From assembly GCA_029961685.1 (NCBI GenBank), contig JARWKL010000010.1, positions 13,103,931 to 13,167,930 of the forward strand: a stretch of DNA of 64,000 nt, written 5' to 3'. Numbering within the stretch: position 1 is the stretch's first letter; each line of letters starts with the position of its first letter. Made by a program: the position numbers and the translations under genes. This stretch comes from Aristolochia californica (taxonomy: Eukaryota; Streptophyta; Magnoliopsida; Piperales; Aristolochiaceae). Under the pieces are notes generated by a model, which searched no databases, was not told the origin of the DNA, and saw only the letters and a program-made list of their open reading frames with translations. Positions 12,301-25,605 of the stretch are shown in pieces.

Positions 12301-15300
12301 ATTTTCATTTTGGATGTTCAAATTTGTTTTCATATTCAAACTTGAGTTTTCACTCTCCCATTTTTCTCGTAAACAAAAAAGATATAGGGAATAAGAAAAA
12401 TGAAAATTTTATAGTTCACGTATGCAAAGAAAAATTTCAAAATTATTTCAGGCACTAAAAATGAACTCCAAGGTTTTGTTATCCATGTTCAGGAAATTCC
12501 ACTAGTACAACCCCTAATAATAAGCCTGGTGGAATTTTATAGGCAAGGGAATTGTAACTGATCCTAACATGCTTTAAATGTGGTGGATATGCATGCCTGA
12601 AACATGTTGAGGATGCAAGTGGACCTAATGATCCAAAAACTTCAAGTAGTAGAAAAAATCAAATTCTCAAGTGGTTGGATATTTACCATGGCCAAGCAAC
12701 GCACTTTTTGCCTATCCGTAAAAACCACAGATACTTTTTAGAACTATCAATCTCAGCATTTGTGCAATTCCATTTTGGATGTTCAAATTTGTTTTTTAGA
12801 TCCAAACTTGAGTTTTCACACTCCCATTTTTCTCGTAAACAAAAACGATATAAGGCATAACAAAATGAAAATTTTAGAGTTAATGTATGCAGAAAAAAAA
12901 ATATCAAAATTATTTCAGGCACTAAAAATGAACTTCGAGGTTTTGTTATCCATGTTCTGGAAATTCCACTAGTATAACCCCTAATAATAAGCCTGGTGGA
13001 ATTTTATAGGAAAGGGACTGGTAGTTGATCTTACCCTGCTTTAAGTGTGGTGGATATGCATGCCAGAAACAAGTTGAGGACGCAAGTGGACCTAATGATC
13101 CAAAAATTTCAAGGAGTAGAAAAAATCAAATTCTCAAGTGGTTGGATATTTACCATGGCCAAACAACCCACTTTTTGCCTATCCTTAAAAATCACAGATA
13201 CTTTTTGGAACTATCGCTCTCAGCATTTGGGCATTTCATTTTGGATGTTCAAATTTGTTTTCAGATCCAAACTTGAGTTTTCACCTTCCCATTTTTCTCG
13301 TAAACGAAAAAGATATAAGGAATAACAAAAATAAAAATTTTAGAGTTCACCAATGGAAAAAAAAATTTTCAAAATTATTTCAGGCACTATAAATGAACTC
13401 CAAGGTTTTGTTATCCATGTCTCTGGAAATTCCACTAGTACAGCCCCTAATAATAAGCCTGGTGGAATTTTATAGGCAAGGGAATTGTAACTGATCCTAA
13501 CATGCTTTAAATGTGGTGGATATGCATGCTAGAAACTTGTTGAGGATGCAAGTGGACCTAATGATCCAAAAATTTCAAGGAGTAGAAAAAATCAAATTCT
13601 CAAGTGGTTGGATATTTACCAGGGCCAAACTACCCACATTTTGCCTATCCTAAAAAATCACATATACTTCTTGGGACTATCTCTCTCAGCATTTGTGGAT
13701 TTCCATTTTTGTTGTTCAAATTTGTTTTTAGTTCCAAACTTGAGTTTTCACACTCCCATTTTTCTCGTAAACAAAAAAGATATAGGGCATAACAAAATGA
13801 TTATTTTAGAGTTCATGTATGCTAAAAAAAAAAAATTCAAAATTATTTCAGGCAACAAAAAATTATCTCCATGGTTTGGTTGTCCATGTTCTGGAAATTC
13901 CACTAGTACATCCCTAATAATAAGCCTGGTGCAATTTTATAGGGAAGGGACTTGTAGCTGATCCTAACATGCTTTTAGGTGTGGTGGATATGCATGCCAG
14001 AAACATGTTGAGGATGCAAGTGGACCTAATGATCCAAAAATTTCAAGGAGTAGAAAAAATCAAATTCTCAAGTGGTTGGATATAAATACCAGGACCAAAC
14101 AACCCACTTTTTGCCTATCCTTAAAAATCACAGATACTTTTTGGAACAATCTCTCTCAGCATTTGTGCATTTCCATTTTGGATGTTCAAATTTGTTTTCA
14201 GATCCAAACTTGAGTTTTCACTCTCCCATTTTTCTCGTAAACAAAAAAGAAATAAGGCATCACAAAATGAAAATTTTAGAGTTCATGTATGCAAAAAAAA
14301 CATTCAAAATTATTTCAGGCACTAAAAATGAACTCCTTGGTTTTGTTATCCATTTTCTGGAAATTCCACTAGTACAACCCCTAACAATAATCTTGGTGGA
14401 ATTTTATAGGCAACGGACTTTTAACTGATCCTAACATGCTTTAAGTGTGGTGGATATGCGTGCCAGAAACATGTTGAGGATGCAAGTGGACCTAACGATC
14501 CAAAAATTGCAAGGAGTAGAAAAAATCAAATCCACAAGTGGTGGGATATTTACCAAGGCCAAACAACCCACTTTTTGCCTATCCTTAAAAATCACTGATA
14601 CATTTTGGAACTATCTCTCTCAGCATTTGTGCATTTCCATTTTGGAAGTTCTAATTTTTTTTCAGATCCAAACTTGAGTTTTCACACTCCCATTTTTCTC
14701 GTAAACAAAAAAGATATAGGGCATAACAAAATGAATATTTTAGAGTTCATGTATGCTAAAAAAAAAAAAATTCAAAATTATTTCAGGCAACAAAAAATTA
14801 TCTCCATGGTTTGGTTGTCCATGTTCTGGAAATTCCACTAGTACATCCCTAATAATAAGCCTGGTGCAATTTTATAGGGAAGGGACTTGTAGCTGATCCT
14901 AACATACTTTTAGGTGTGGTGGATATGCATGCCAGAAACATGTTGAGGATGCAAGTGGACCTAATGATCCAAAAATTTCAAGGAGTAGAAAAAATCAAAT
15001 TCTCAAGTGGTTGGATATAAATACCAGGACCAAACAACCCACTTTTTGCCTATCCTTAAAAATCACAGATACTTTTTGGAACTATCTCTCTCAGCATTTG
15101 TGCATTTCCATTTGGATGTTCAAATTTGTTTTCAAATCCAAACTTGAGTTTTCACTCTCCCAATTTTTTCAAAAACAAAAAAGATATAAGGCATAACAAA
15201 ATGAAAATTTTAGAGTTCATGTATGCATAAAAAACAAAATTTCAAAATTACTTCAGGAACTAAAAATGAACTCCAAGGTTTTGTTATCCATGTTCTGAAA

Positions 15301-17239
15301 ATTCCACTAGTGCAGCCCCTAATAATAAGATTGGTGGAATTTTATAGGAAATGCACTTTTAACTGATCCTAACATGCTTTAAGTGTCGTGGATATGCATG
15401 CCAGTAACATGTTGAGGGTGCAAGTGGACCTGAAGATCCTAAAATTAGGAGTAGAAAAAATCAAAATCTCAAGTGGTTGGATATTTACCAGGGCCAAACA
15501 ACCTACTTTTTGCCTATCCTTACAAGGAACAAATACTTTTTTGAACTATCTCTCTTAGCATTTGTGCACGTCCGTTTTGGATGTACAAATTTGTTTTCAG
15601 ATCCAAACTTAAGTTTTAACTCTCCCATTTTTCTCGTAAACAAAAAAGATATAAGGCATAAAAAAATGAAAATTTAAGAGTTCATGTATGAAAAAAAAAA
15701 AAATCTAAATTATTTCAGAGACTAAAATGAATTCCAAGGTTTTGTTATCCATGTTCTAGAAATTCCACTATTACCGCCCCTAATAATAAGCTTGGTGGAA
15801 TTTTATAGGAAAGGGACTAGTAACTGATCCTAACATGCTTTAAGTGTGGTGGATATACATGACAGAAACATGTTGAGGATGTAAGTGGACGTAATGATCC
15901 AAAAATTTCAAAGAGTAGAAAAAATCAAATTCTCAAGTGGTTGGATATTTACCAGAGCCAAACAATCCACTTTTTGCCTATCCTTAAATATCACAGATAC
16001 TTTTTGGAACTATCTCTCTCAGCATTTGTACATTTCCATTTTGGATGTTCACATTTGTTTTCAGATCAAAACTTGAGTTTTTACTCTCTCTTTTTTCTCG
16101 TAAACAAAAAAAATATATAACGCATAACAAAATGAAAATTTTAGAGTTCATGTATGCGAAAAAAAAATTCAAAATTATTTCAGGCACTAAAAATGAAATC
16201 CAAGGTTTTGTTATCCATGTTCTGGAAATTCCACAAGTACAACCCCTAATAATAAGCCTAGTAGAATTTTATGGGAAAGGGACTTGTAACAGATCCTAAA
16301 ATGCTATAAGTGTGGTGGATGTGCATGCCAGAAACATGTTGAGGATGCAAGTGGAATGATCCAAGAGTTTCAAGGAGTAGAAAAAATCATATTCTCAAGT
16401 GGTTGGATATTTACCAGAGCCAAACAACCCACTTTTTGCCAATCCTTAAATATGACAGATACTTTTTGGAGCTATCTCTCTCACCATGTGTGCATTTTCA
16501 TTTTGGATGTTCAAATTTGTATTCAGATCCAAACTTGAGTTTTCACTCTCCCATTTTTCTCCCAAACAAAAAAGATATAAGGCATAACAGAATGAGAATT
16601 TTAGAATTCATGTATGCAAAAAAAAAATTTCAAAATTATTTCAGGCAAGAAAAATGAATTCCAAGGTTTTGTTATCCATGTTCTGGAAATTCCACTTGTA
16701 CAGCCCCTAATAATAAGCTTGGTGGAATTTTATAGGAAAGGGACTAGTAACTGATCCTAACATGCTTTAAGTGTGGCGGATATACTTGCCAGAAACATGT
16801 TGAGGATGCAAGTGGACCTAATGATCCAAAAAACTTCATGGAGTAGAAAAAATCAAATTCTCAAGTGGTTGGATATTTACCACGGCCAAACAACCCACTT
16901 TTTGACTATCCTTAAAAATCCCAGATACTTTTTGGAACTATCTCTCTTAGCATTTGTGCATTACCATTTCGGATGTTCAAATTTGTTTTCAGATCCCAAC
17001 TTGAGTTTTCACTCTCCCATTTTTATCGAAAACAAAAAAGATATAAGGCATAACAAAATGAAAATTTTAGAGTTCATGTATGCAAAAAAAAAAAATTTTA
17101 AATTATTTCAGGCACTAAAAATGAACATCGAGGTTTTGTTATCCATGTTCTGGAAATACCACTAGTACAACCCCTAATAATAACTTTGGTTGAATTTTAT
17201 ATGAAAGGGACTTGTAACTGATCCTAACATGCTTTAAAT
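9321..17239 (+). repeat. Higher-order repeat copy 2 (17 A monomers, 7,919 bp)
   Basis: Units a-n begin at 9321, 9785, 10252, 10716, 11183, 11648, 12115, 12580, 13047, 13513, 13981, 14447, 14916, 15385, 15846, 16312 and 16773. Relative to copy 1 there are two e/f pairs instead of three (loss of about 932 bp) and one extra monomer at about 14,730-15,195 (gain of about 466 bp). Offsets to copy 1 are about 8,383 for a-d, about 7,450 for e-j and 7,919 for k-n, which locates these two changes. Long stretches differ by only scattered bases. Confidence 0.85.
14730..15195 (+). repeat. Extra, chimeric A monomer in HOR copy 2
   Basis: After a normal front half of unit j (14447), the sequence carries the tail of unit h (ATGAATATTTTAGAGTTC, then GGCAACAAAAAATTATCTCC, as at 6,345-6,420 and 13,797-13,870). 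It then has a second unit i front (ATATAAATACCAGGACC at about 15,014) and later the j/k tail (ATGCATAAAAAACAAAATTTC at about 15,222, as at 7,304). Copy 1 lacks this extra unit. Two out-of-register switches explain the mosaic. Confidence 0.7.
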
Positions 17240-19330
17240 GTGGTGGATATGTACACCAGAAACATGTTGAGGATGCAAGTGGACCTAATGATCCAAAAAT
17301 TTCAAGGAGTAGAAAAAATCAAATTCTCATGTGGTTGGATATTTACCAGAGCCAAAGAACCCACTTTTTTCCTATCCTTAAAAATCACAGATACTTTTTG
17401 GAACTATCTCTCTCAGTATTTGTGCATTTTCATTTTGGATGTTCAAATTTGTTTTCAGATCCAAACTTGAGTTTTCACTCTCCTATTTTTCTCGTAACCA
17501 AAAAAGATATAAGGCATAACATAATGAAAATTTTAGAGTTCATGTATGCAAAAAAAAAATTCAAAATTATTTCAGGCACGAAAAATGAACTCCAAGGTTT
17601 TGTTATCCATGTTCTGGAAATTCCACTAGTACAGCCCCAAATAATAAGTTTGGTGGAATTTTATAGGAAATGGACTAGTAACTGATCCAAACACGCTTTA
17701 AGTGTGGTGGATATCCATGCCAGAAACATGTTGAGGATGTAAGTGGACCTAATGATCCAAAAATTTCAAGGAGAAGAAAAAATCAAATTCTCAAGTGGTT
17801 GGATATTTACGAGGGCCAAGCAACCCACTTTTTGCCTATCGTTTAAAATCACAGATACTTTTTGGCACTATCTCTCTCTGCATTTGTGCATTACCATTTT
17901 GGATGTTCAAATTTGTTTTAAGATCCAAACTTGAGTTTTCACTCTCCCATTTTTCTCGAAAACAAAAAAGATATAAGGCATAACGAAAAGAAACTTTTAG
18001 AGTTCAAGTGTGCAGAAAAAAAAAATATCAAAATTATTTCAGGCACTAAAAATGAACTCCGAGGTTTTGTTATCCATGTTCTGGAAATTCCACTAGTACA
18101 GCCCCTACTAATAAGCTTGGTGGAATTTTAGAAGAAAGGGACTAGTAGCTGATCCTAACATGCTTTAAGTGTGGTGGATATGCATCCCAGAAACATGTTG
18201 AGGACGCAAGTGGACCAAATGATCCAAAATTTCAAGGAGTAGAGAAAATCAAATTTTCAAGTGGTTGGATATTTACCATGGCCAAACAACCCACTTTTTG
18301 CCTATCCTTAAAAATCACAGATACTTTTTGGAACTATCGCTCTCAGCATTAGTGCATTTTCATTTTGGATGTTCAAATTTGTTTTCAGATTCAAACTTGA
18401 GTTTTCACTCTCCCATGTTTCTCGTAAACAAAAAAGATATAAGTAATAAGAAAAAGGAAAATTTTATAGTTCACGTAAGCAAAAAAAAATTTCAAAATTA
18501 TTTCAGGCACTAAAAATGAACTCCAAGATTTTGTTATCCATGTTCTGGAAATTCCACTAGTACAGCCCCTAATAATAAGCCTGGTGGAATTTTATAGGCA
18601 AGGGAATTGTAACTGATCCTAACATGCTTTAAATGTGGTGGATATGCATGCCAGAAACTTGTTGAGGATGCAAGTGGACCTAATTATCCAAAAACTTCAA
18701 GGAGTAGAAAAAAATCAAATTCTCAAGTGGTTGGATATTTACCATGGCCAAGCTACCCACTTTTTGCCAATCTGTAAAAATCACAGATACTTTTTGGAAC
18801 TATCGATCTCATCATTTGTGCAATTCCATTTTGGATGTTCAAATTTGTTTTTCAGATCCAAACTTGAGTTTTCACACTCCCATTTTTCTCGTAAACAAAA
18901 AAGATATAAGGCATAACAAAATGAAAATTTGGAGTTAATGTATGCAGAAAAAAAATATCAAAATTATTTCAGGCACTAAAAATGAATTCCGAGGTTTTGT
19001 TATCCATGTTCCGGAAATTCCACTAGTATAACCCCTAATAATAAGCCTGGTGGAATTTTATAGGAAAGGGACTGGTAGCTGATCTTACCATGCTTTAAGT
19101 GTGGTGGATATGCATGCCAGAAACAAGTTGAGGACGCAAGTGGACTAATGATCCAAAAATTTCAAGGAGTAGAAAAAATCAAATTCTCAAGTGGTTGGAT
19201 ATTTACCATGGCCAAAGAACCCACTTTTTGCCTATCCTTAAAAATCACAGATACTTTTTGGAACTATCTCTCTCAGCATTTGTGCATTTCCATTTTGGAT
19301 GATCAAATTTGTTTTCAGATCCAAACTTGA
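17240..19330 (+). repeat. Higher-order repeat copy 3, broken (a, b, c, d/f fusion, g-like)
   Basis: Units at 17240, 17704, 18171 and 18635 match a-d at a constant offset of 7,919 from copy 2. The d unit then changes: its end (about 18,960-19,100) carries AGTATAACCCCTAATAATAA and CTGATCTTACC, markers of the last f unit rather than d. A g-like unit follows at 19101. All e/f pairs are therefore missing, consistent with recombination between d and the last f. From about 19,330 the order a-n is no longer recognisable. Confidence 0.7.
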
Positions 19331-20493
19331 GTTTTCACACTCCCATTTTTCTCGTAACCAAAAAAGATTGAAGACATAACAAAATGAAAATTTTAGAGCT
19401 CATGTATGCAAAAAAAAAAATTAAATTATTTCAGGCCCTAAAAATGAACTCCAAGGTTTGGTTATCCATGTTCTGGAAATTGCACTAGTACAACCCCCAA
19501 AAATAAGCCTGGTGGAATTTTATAGGCAACGGAATTGTAACTGATCCTAACATGCTTTAAATGTGGTGGATATGAATGCCAGAAACTTGTTGAGGATGCA
19601 AGTGGACCTAATGATCCAAAAACTTCAAGGAGTAGAAAAAATCAAATTCTCAAGTGGTTGGATATTTACCATGGCCAAACAACCCACTTTTTGCCTATCC
19701 GTAAAAATCACAGATACTTTTTGGAACTCTCAATCTCAGCATTTGTGCATTTCCATTTTGGATGTTCAAATTTGTTTTTCAGATCCAAACTTGAGTTTTC
19801 ACACTCCCATTTTTCTCGTAAACAAAAAAGATATAAGGCATAACAAAATGAAAATTTTGGGGTTCATGTATGCAAAAAAAAAACTTCAAAATTATTTCAA
19901 GCACTTAAAATGAACTTCATGGTTTTGTTATCCATGTTCTGGAAAATCTACTTGTACAGCCCCTAATAATAAGCTTGGTGGAATTTTATATGAAATTTCC
20001 TTGTAATTGATCCTAACATGCTTTAAGTGTGGTGGATATGCACACCAGAAACATGATCAAGATGCAAGTGGACCTAATGATCCAAAAATTTCAACGAGTA
20101 GAAAAATCAAATTCTCAAGTGGTTGGATATTTACGAGGGCCAAACAACCCACTTTTTGCCTATTCTTAAAAATCACAGATACTTTTTGGAACTATCAATC
20201 TCAGCATTTGTGCAATTCCATTTTGGATGTTAAAATTTGTTTTTCAGATCCAAACTTGAGTTTTCACTCTCCCATTTTTCTCGTAAACAAAAAAGATATA
20301 AGGAATAACAAAATGAAAATTTTAGGGTTCATGTTTGCAAAAAAAAAATTTCAAAATTATTTCAGGCACTAAAAATGAACTCCAAGGTTTTGCTATCCAT
20401 GTTCTTGAAATCCCACTAGTACAGCCCCAAATAATTAGCCTGGTGGAGTTTTATAGGCAAGGGAATTGTAAATGATCCTAGATTGATTTAAAT

Positions 20494-23400
20494 GTGGTGG
20501 ATATGCATGCCAGAAACATGTTGAGGATGCAAGTGGACCTAATGATCCAAAAACTTCAAGGAGTAGAAAAAATCAAATTCTCAAGTGGTTGGATATTTAC
20601 TTGGGCCAAACAACCCACTTTTTCCCTATCCTTAAAAATCACAGATACTTTTTGGAACTATCTCTCTCAGCATTTGTGCATTTCCATTTTGGATGTTCAA
20701 ATTTGTTTTCAGATCCAAACTTGAGTTTTCACAGTCCCATTTTTCTCGTAACCAAAAAAGATATTAGGCATAACAAAATGAAAATTTTAGAGTTCATGTA
20801 TGCAAAAAAAAAATTTCAAAATTATTTTAGGCACTAAAAATGAATTCCAAGTTTTTGTTATCCATGTTCTGGAAATTCTACTAGTACAACCCCTAATAAT
20901 AAGCTTGGTGGAATTTTATATGAAAGGGACGTGTAACCGATCCTAACATGCTTTAAGTGTGGTGGATATGCACACCAGAAACATGTTGAGGATGCCAGTG
21001 GACCTAATGATCCAAAAATTTCAAGGAGTAGAAAAAATCAATTCTCAAGTGGTTGGATATTTACCATGGCCAAACAACCCACTTTTTGCCTATCCTTAAA
21101 AGACACATATACTTTTTGGAACTATCTCTCTCAGCATTTGTGAATTTCCATTTTCAATGATGAAATTTGTTTTCAGATCCAAACTTTAGTTTTTAAACTC
21201 CCATTTTTCTCGTACACAAAAAAGTTATAAGGCATAACAAAATTAAAATTTTAGAGATCATGTATGCAAAAAAAAATTTCAAAATTATTTCACGCACTAA
21301 AAATGAACTCCAATGTTTGGTTATCCATGTTCTACAAATTGCACTAGTACAGCCCCTAATAATAAGCCTGGGGGAATTTTATAGGAAAGGGACTGGTAAC
21401 TGATCCTAATATGCTTTAAGTGTGGTGGATATGCATGCCAGAAACAAGTTGAGGACGCAAGTGGACCTAATGATCCAAAAATTTGAAGGTGTAGGAAAAA
21501 TTAAATTCTCAAGTGGTTGGATATTTACCATGGCCAAACCACCCGCTTTTTTCCTATCCATAAAAATCATAGATACTTTTTGAACTATCTCTCTCAGCAT
21601 TTGTGCATTTTCATTTTGGATGTTCAAATTTGTTTCCAGATCCAAACACTAGTTTCCACTCTCCCTTTTTTCTTGTAAACAAAAAAGATATAAGGAATAA
21701 CAAATTGAAAATTTTAAAGTTCATGTATGCAAAAAACAAAAATTTCAAAATTATTTCAGGCACTAAAAATGAACTCCAAGGTTTTGTTATCCATGTTCTT
21801 GAAATTCCACAAGTACAACCCTTAATAATAAGCCTGGTGGAATTTTATAGTCAAGGGAATTGTAACTGATCCTAACATGCTTTAAGTGTGGTGGATATGC
21901 ATGCCAAAAACATGTTGAGGATGCAAGTGGACCTAATGATCCAAAAATTTCAAGGAGATGAAAAAATCAAATTCTCAAGTGGTTGGATATTTACCAGGGC
22001 CAAACAACCCAGTTTTTGCCTATCGTTAAAAATCACAGATACTTTTGGCAACTATCTCTCTCACCATTTGTGTATTTCCATTTTAGATGTTCAAATTTCT
22101 TTTCAGATCCAAACATGAGTTTTCACACTCCCATTTTTCTCTTAAACAGAAGAGATATCAGACATAACAAAATGAAATTTTAGAGTTCATGTATGCAAAA
22201 AAAAAATTTCAAAATTATTTCAGACACTAAAAATGAACTCCATGGTTTTGTTATCCATTTTCAGGAAATTCCACTAATACAGCCCATAATAATAAGCTTG
22301 GTGGAATTTTATAGGAAAGGGACTGGTAACTGATCCTAACATGCTTTAAGTGTGGTGGATATGCATGCCATAATCAAGTTGTGGATGCAAGTGGACCTAA
22401 TGATCCAAAAATTTCAAAGAGTAGAAAGTTTCAAATTCTCGAGTGGTTGGATATTTACCAGGGCCAAACAACCAAATTTTTGCCTATCCTTAAATATCAC
22501 TTATACTTTTTGGAACTATCTCTCTCAGCATTTGTGCATTTTTATTTTGGATGTTCAAATTTTTTTTCAGATCCAAACTTGAGTTTTCACTCTCCCATTT
22601 TTCTCGTAAACAAAAAAGAGATAACGAATAACAAAATGAAAATTTTAGAGTTAATGTATGCCAAAAAAAAAATTTAAAATTATTTCAGGCAGTAAAAAAG
22701 AACTCCAAGGTTTTGTTATCCATGTTCTGGAAATTCTACAAGTACAACCCCTAATAATAAGCCTGATGGAATTTTATAGGCAAGGGAATTGTAACAGATC
22801 CTAACATGCTTTAAATGTGGTGGATATGCATGCAAGAAAAATGTTGAGGATGTAAGTGGACCTAATGATCCAAAAATTTCGAGTAGAAAAAATCAAATTC
22901 TCAAGTGGTTGGATATTTACCAGGGCCAAACAACCCACTTTTTGCCTATCCTTGAAAATCACAGATTCTTTTTGGAACTATCTCTCTCAGAATTTTTGCA
23001 TTTCCATTTTGGATGTTCAATTTTATTTTCAGATCCAAACTTGAGTTTTCACACTCCCATTTTTCTCGTAAACAAAAAAGATATCAGGCATAACAAACTG
23101 AAAATTTAAGGGTTCATGTATGCAAAAAAAAAATTTCATAATTATTTCAGGCACTTAAAATTAACTCTATGGTTTTGTTATCCATGTTCAGAAAATTCCA
23201 CTAGTACATCCCCTAATAATAATCTTGGTGAAATTTTATATGAAAGGGACTTGTAACTGATCCTAACATGCTTTAAGTGTGGTGGATATGCACGCCAGAA
23301 ACTTGTTGAGGACGCAAGTGCACCTAATGATCCTAAAATTTCAATGAGTAGAAAAAATCAAATTCTCAAGTGGTTGGATATTTACCAGGGCCAAACAACC

Positions 23401-23744
23401 CACTTTTTGCCTATCCTTAAAAATCACAGATACTTTTTGGAACAATCTCTCTCAATATTTGTCCATTTTCATTTTGGATGTTCAAATTTTTTTTCAGATC
23501 CAAACTTTAGTTTTAACTCTCCCATTTTTCTCGTAAACAAAAAAGATATAAGGAATAACAAAATGAAAATTTTAGAGTTCATGTATGCAGAAAAAAAAAT
23601 TTCAAAATTATTTCAGGCACTAAAAATGAACTCCAAGGTTTTGTTATCCATGTTCTTGAAATTCCACTAGTACAGCCCCTAATAATAAGCCTGGTGGAGT
23701 TTTATAGGCAAGGGAATTGTAACTGATCCTAAAATACTTTAAAT
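20494..23744 (+). repeat. Segmental duplication within the A array, copy 1 (7 monomers, 3,251 bp)
   Basis: Units at 20494, 20959, 21422, 21888, 22352, 22817 and 23279. The first two match 23745 and 24210 at offset 3,251. Shared variants include TTTACTTGGGCCAAA, TCGTAACCAAAAAAG and CATGTATGCAAAAAAAAAAT followed by TTTTAGGCAC, then CGTGTAACCGATCC and GCACACCAG. The third and fourth match later sequence at offset about 2,788, with markers TTCCAGATCCAAACACTAG, CCCTTTTTTCT and GGAGATGAAAAAATC. Confidence 0.8.
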
Positions 23745-25140
23745 GTGGTGGATATGCATGCCAGAAACATGTTGAGGATGCAAGTGGACCTAATGATCCA
23801 AAAACTTCAAGGAGTAGAAAAAATCAAATTCTCAAGTGGTTGGATATTTACTTGGGCCAAAGAACCCACTTTTTGCCTATCCTTAAAAATCACAGATACT
23901 TTTTGGAACTATCTCTCTCAGCATTTGTGCATTTCCATTTTGGATGTTCAAATTTGTTTTCAGATCCAAACTTGAGTTTTCACACTCCCATTTTTCTCGT
24001 AACCAAAAAAGATATAAGGCATAACAAAATGAAAATTTTAGAGTTCATGTATGCAAAAAAAAAATTTCAAAATTATTTTAGGCACTAAAAATGAATTCCA
24101 AGTTTTTGTTATCCATGTTCTGGAAATTCTACTAGTACAACCCCTAATAATAAGCTTGGTGGAATTTTATATGAAAGGGACGTGTAACCGATCCTAACAT
24201 GCTTTAAGTGTGGTGGATATGCACACCAGAAACATGTTGAGGATGCAAGTGGACCTAATGATCCAAAAATTTCAAGGAGTAGAAAAAATAAATTCTCAAG
24301 TGGTTGGATATTTACCATGCCCAAACAACCCAATTTTTGCCTATCCATAAAAATCATAGATACTTTTTGAACTATCTCTCTCAGCATTTGTGCATTTTCA
24401 TTTTGGATGTTCGGATTTGTTTCCAGATCCAAACACTAGTTTCCACTCTCCCTTTTTTCTCGTAAACAAAAAAGATATAAGGAATAACAAAATGAAAATT
24501 TTAAAGTTCAAGTATGCAAAAAACAAAAATTTCAAAATTATTTCAGGCACTAAAATTGAACTCCAAGGTTTTGTTATGCATGTTCTTGAAATTCCACAAG
24601 TTTAACCCCTAATAATAAGCCTGGTGGAATTTTATAGGCAAGGGAATTGTAACTGATCCTAACTTGCTTTTAAGTGTGGTGGATATGCATGCCAGAAACA
24701 TGTTGAGGATGCAAGTGGACCTAATGATCCAAAAATTTCGAGGAGATGAAAAAATCAAATTCTCAAGTGGTTGGATATTTACCAGGACCAAAGAACCCAG
24801 TTTTTGCCTATCGTTAAAAATCACAGATACTTTTTGGAACTATCTCTCTCACCATTTGTGCATTTCCATTTTGGATGTTCAAATTTCTTTTCAGATCCAA
24901 ACTTGAGTTTTCACACTCCCATTTTTCTCGTAAACAAAAAAGATATCAGGCATAACAAAATGAAATTTTAGAGTTCATGTATGCAAAAAAAAAAAATTCA
25001 AAATTATTCCAAGCACTAAAAATGAACTCCATGGTTTTGTTATCCATGTTCTGAAAATTCCACTAGTACAGCTCCTAATAATAAGCTTGGAGGAAGTTGA
25101 TATGAAAGGGACTTGTAACTAATCCTAACATGCCTTAAGT
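23745..25140 (+). repeat. Segmental duplication within the A array, copy 2 (one monomer shorter)
   Basis: Units at 23745, 24210 and 24676 repeat 20494-22351 but lack one monomer. The unit at 24210 starts like 20959 (GCACACCAGAAAC) and ends like 21422 (ATCATAGATACTTTTTGAAC, TTCCAGATCCAAACACTAG). The missing stretch equals about 21,070-21,535, a whole-unit deletion of about 463 bp in perfect register. Confidence 0.75.
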
Positions 25141-25605
25141 GTGGTGGATATGCACGCCAGAAACCTGTTGAGGATGCATGTGGACTTAATGATCCAAAAA
25201 TGTCAAGGAGTAGAAAAAATGAATTCTCTAGTGGTTGGATATTTACCATGCCCAAACAACCCACTTTTTGCCTATCCTTAAAAATCATAGATACTTTTTG
25301 GAACTATCTCTCTCAACATTTTTGCATTTTCATTTTGGATGTTCAAATTTGTTTTCAGATCCATACTTTAGTTTTCATACTCCCATTTTTTTCGTAAACA
25401 AAAAAGATATCAGGCATAACAAAAAGAAAATTTAAGAGTTCATGTATGCAAAAAAAAAAAATTCAAAATTATTTCAGGCACTAAAAATGAACTCCAAGGT
25501 TTTGTTAACCATGTTCATGAAATTCCACTAGTACAGCCCCTAATAATAAGCCTGGTGGAATTTTATAGGAAAGGGACTAGTAACTGATCCGAACATGCTT
25601 GAACA

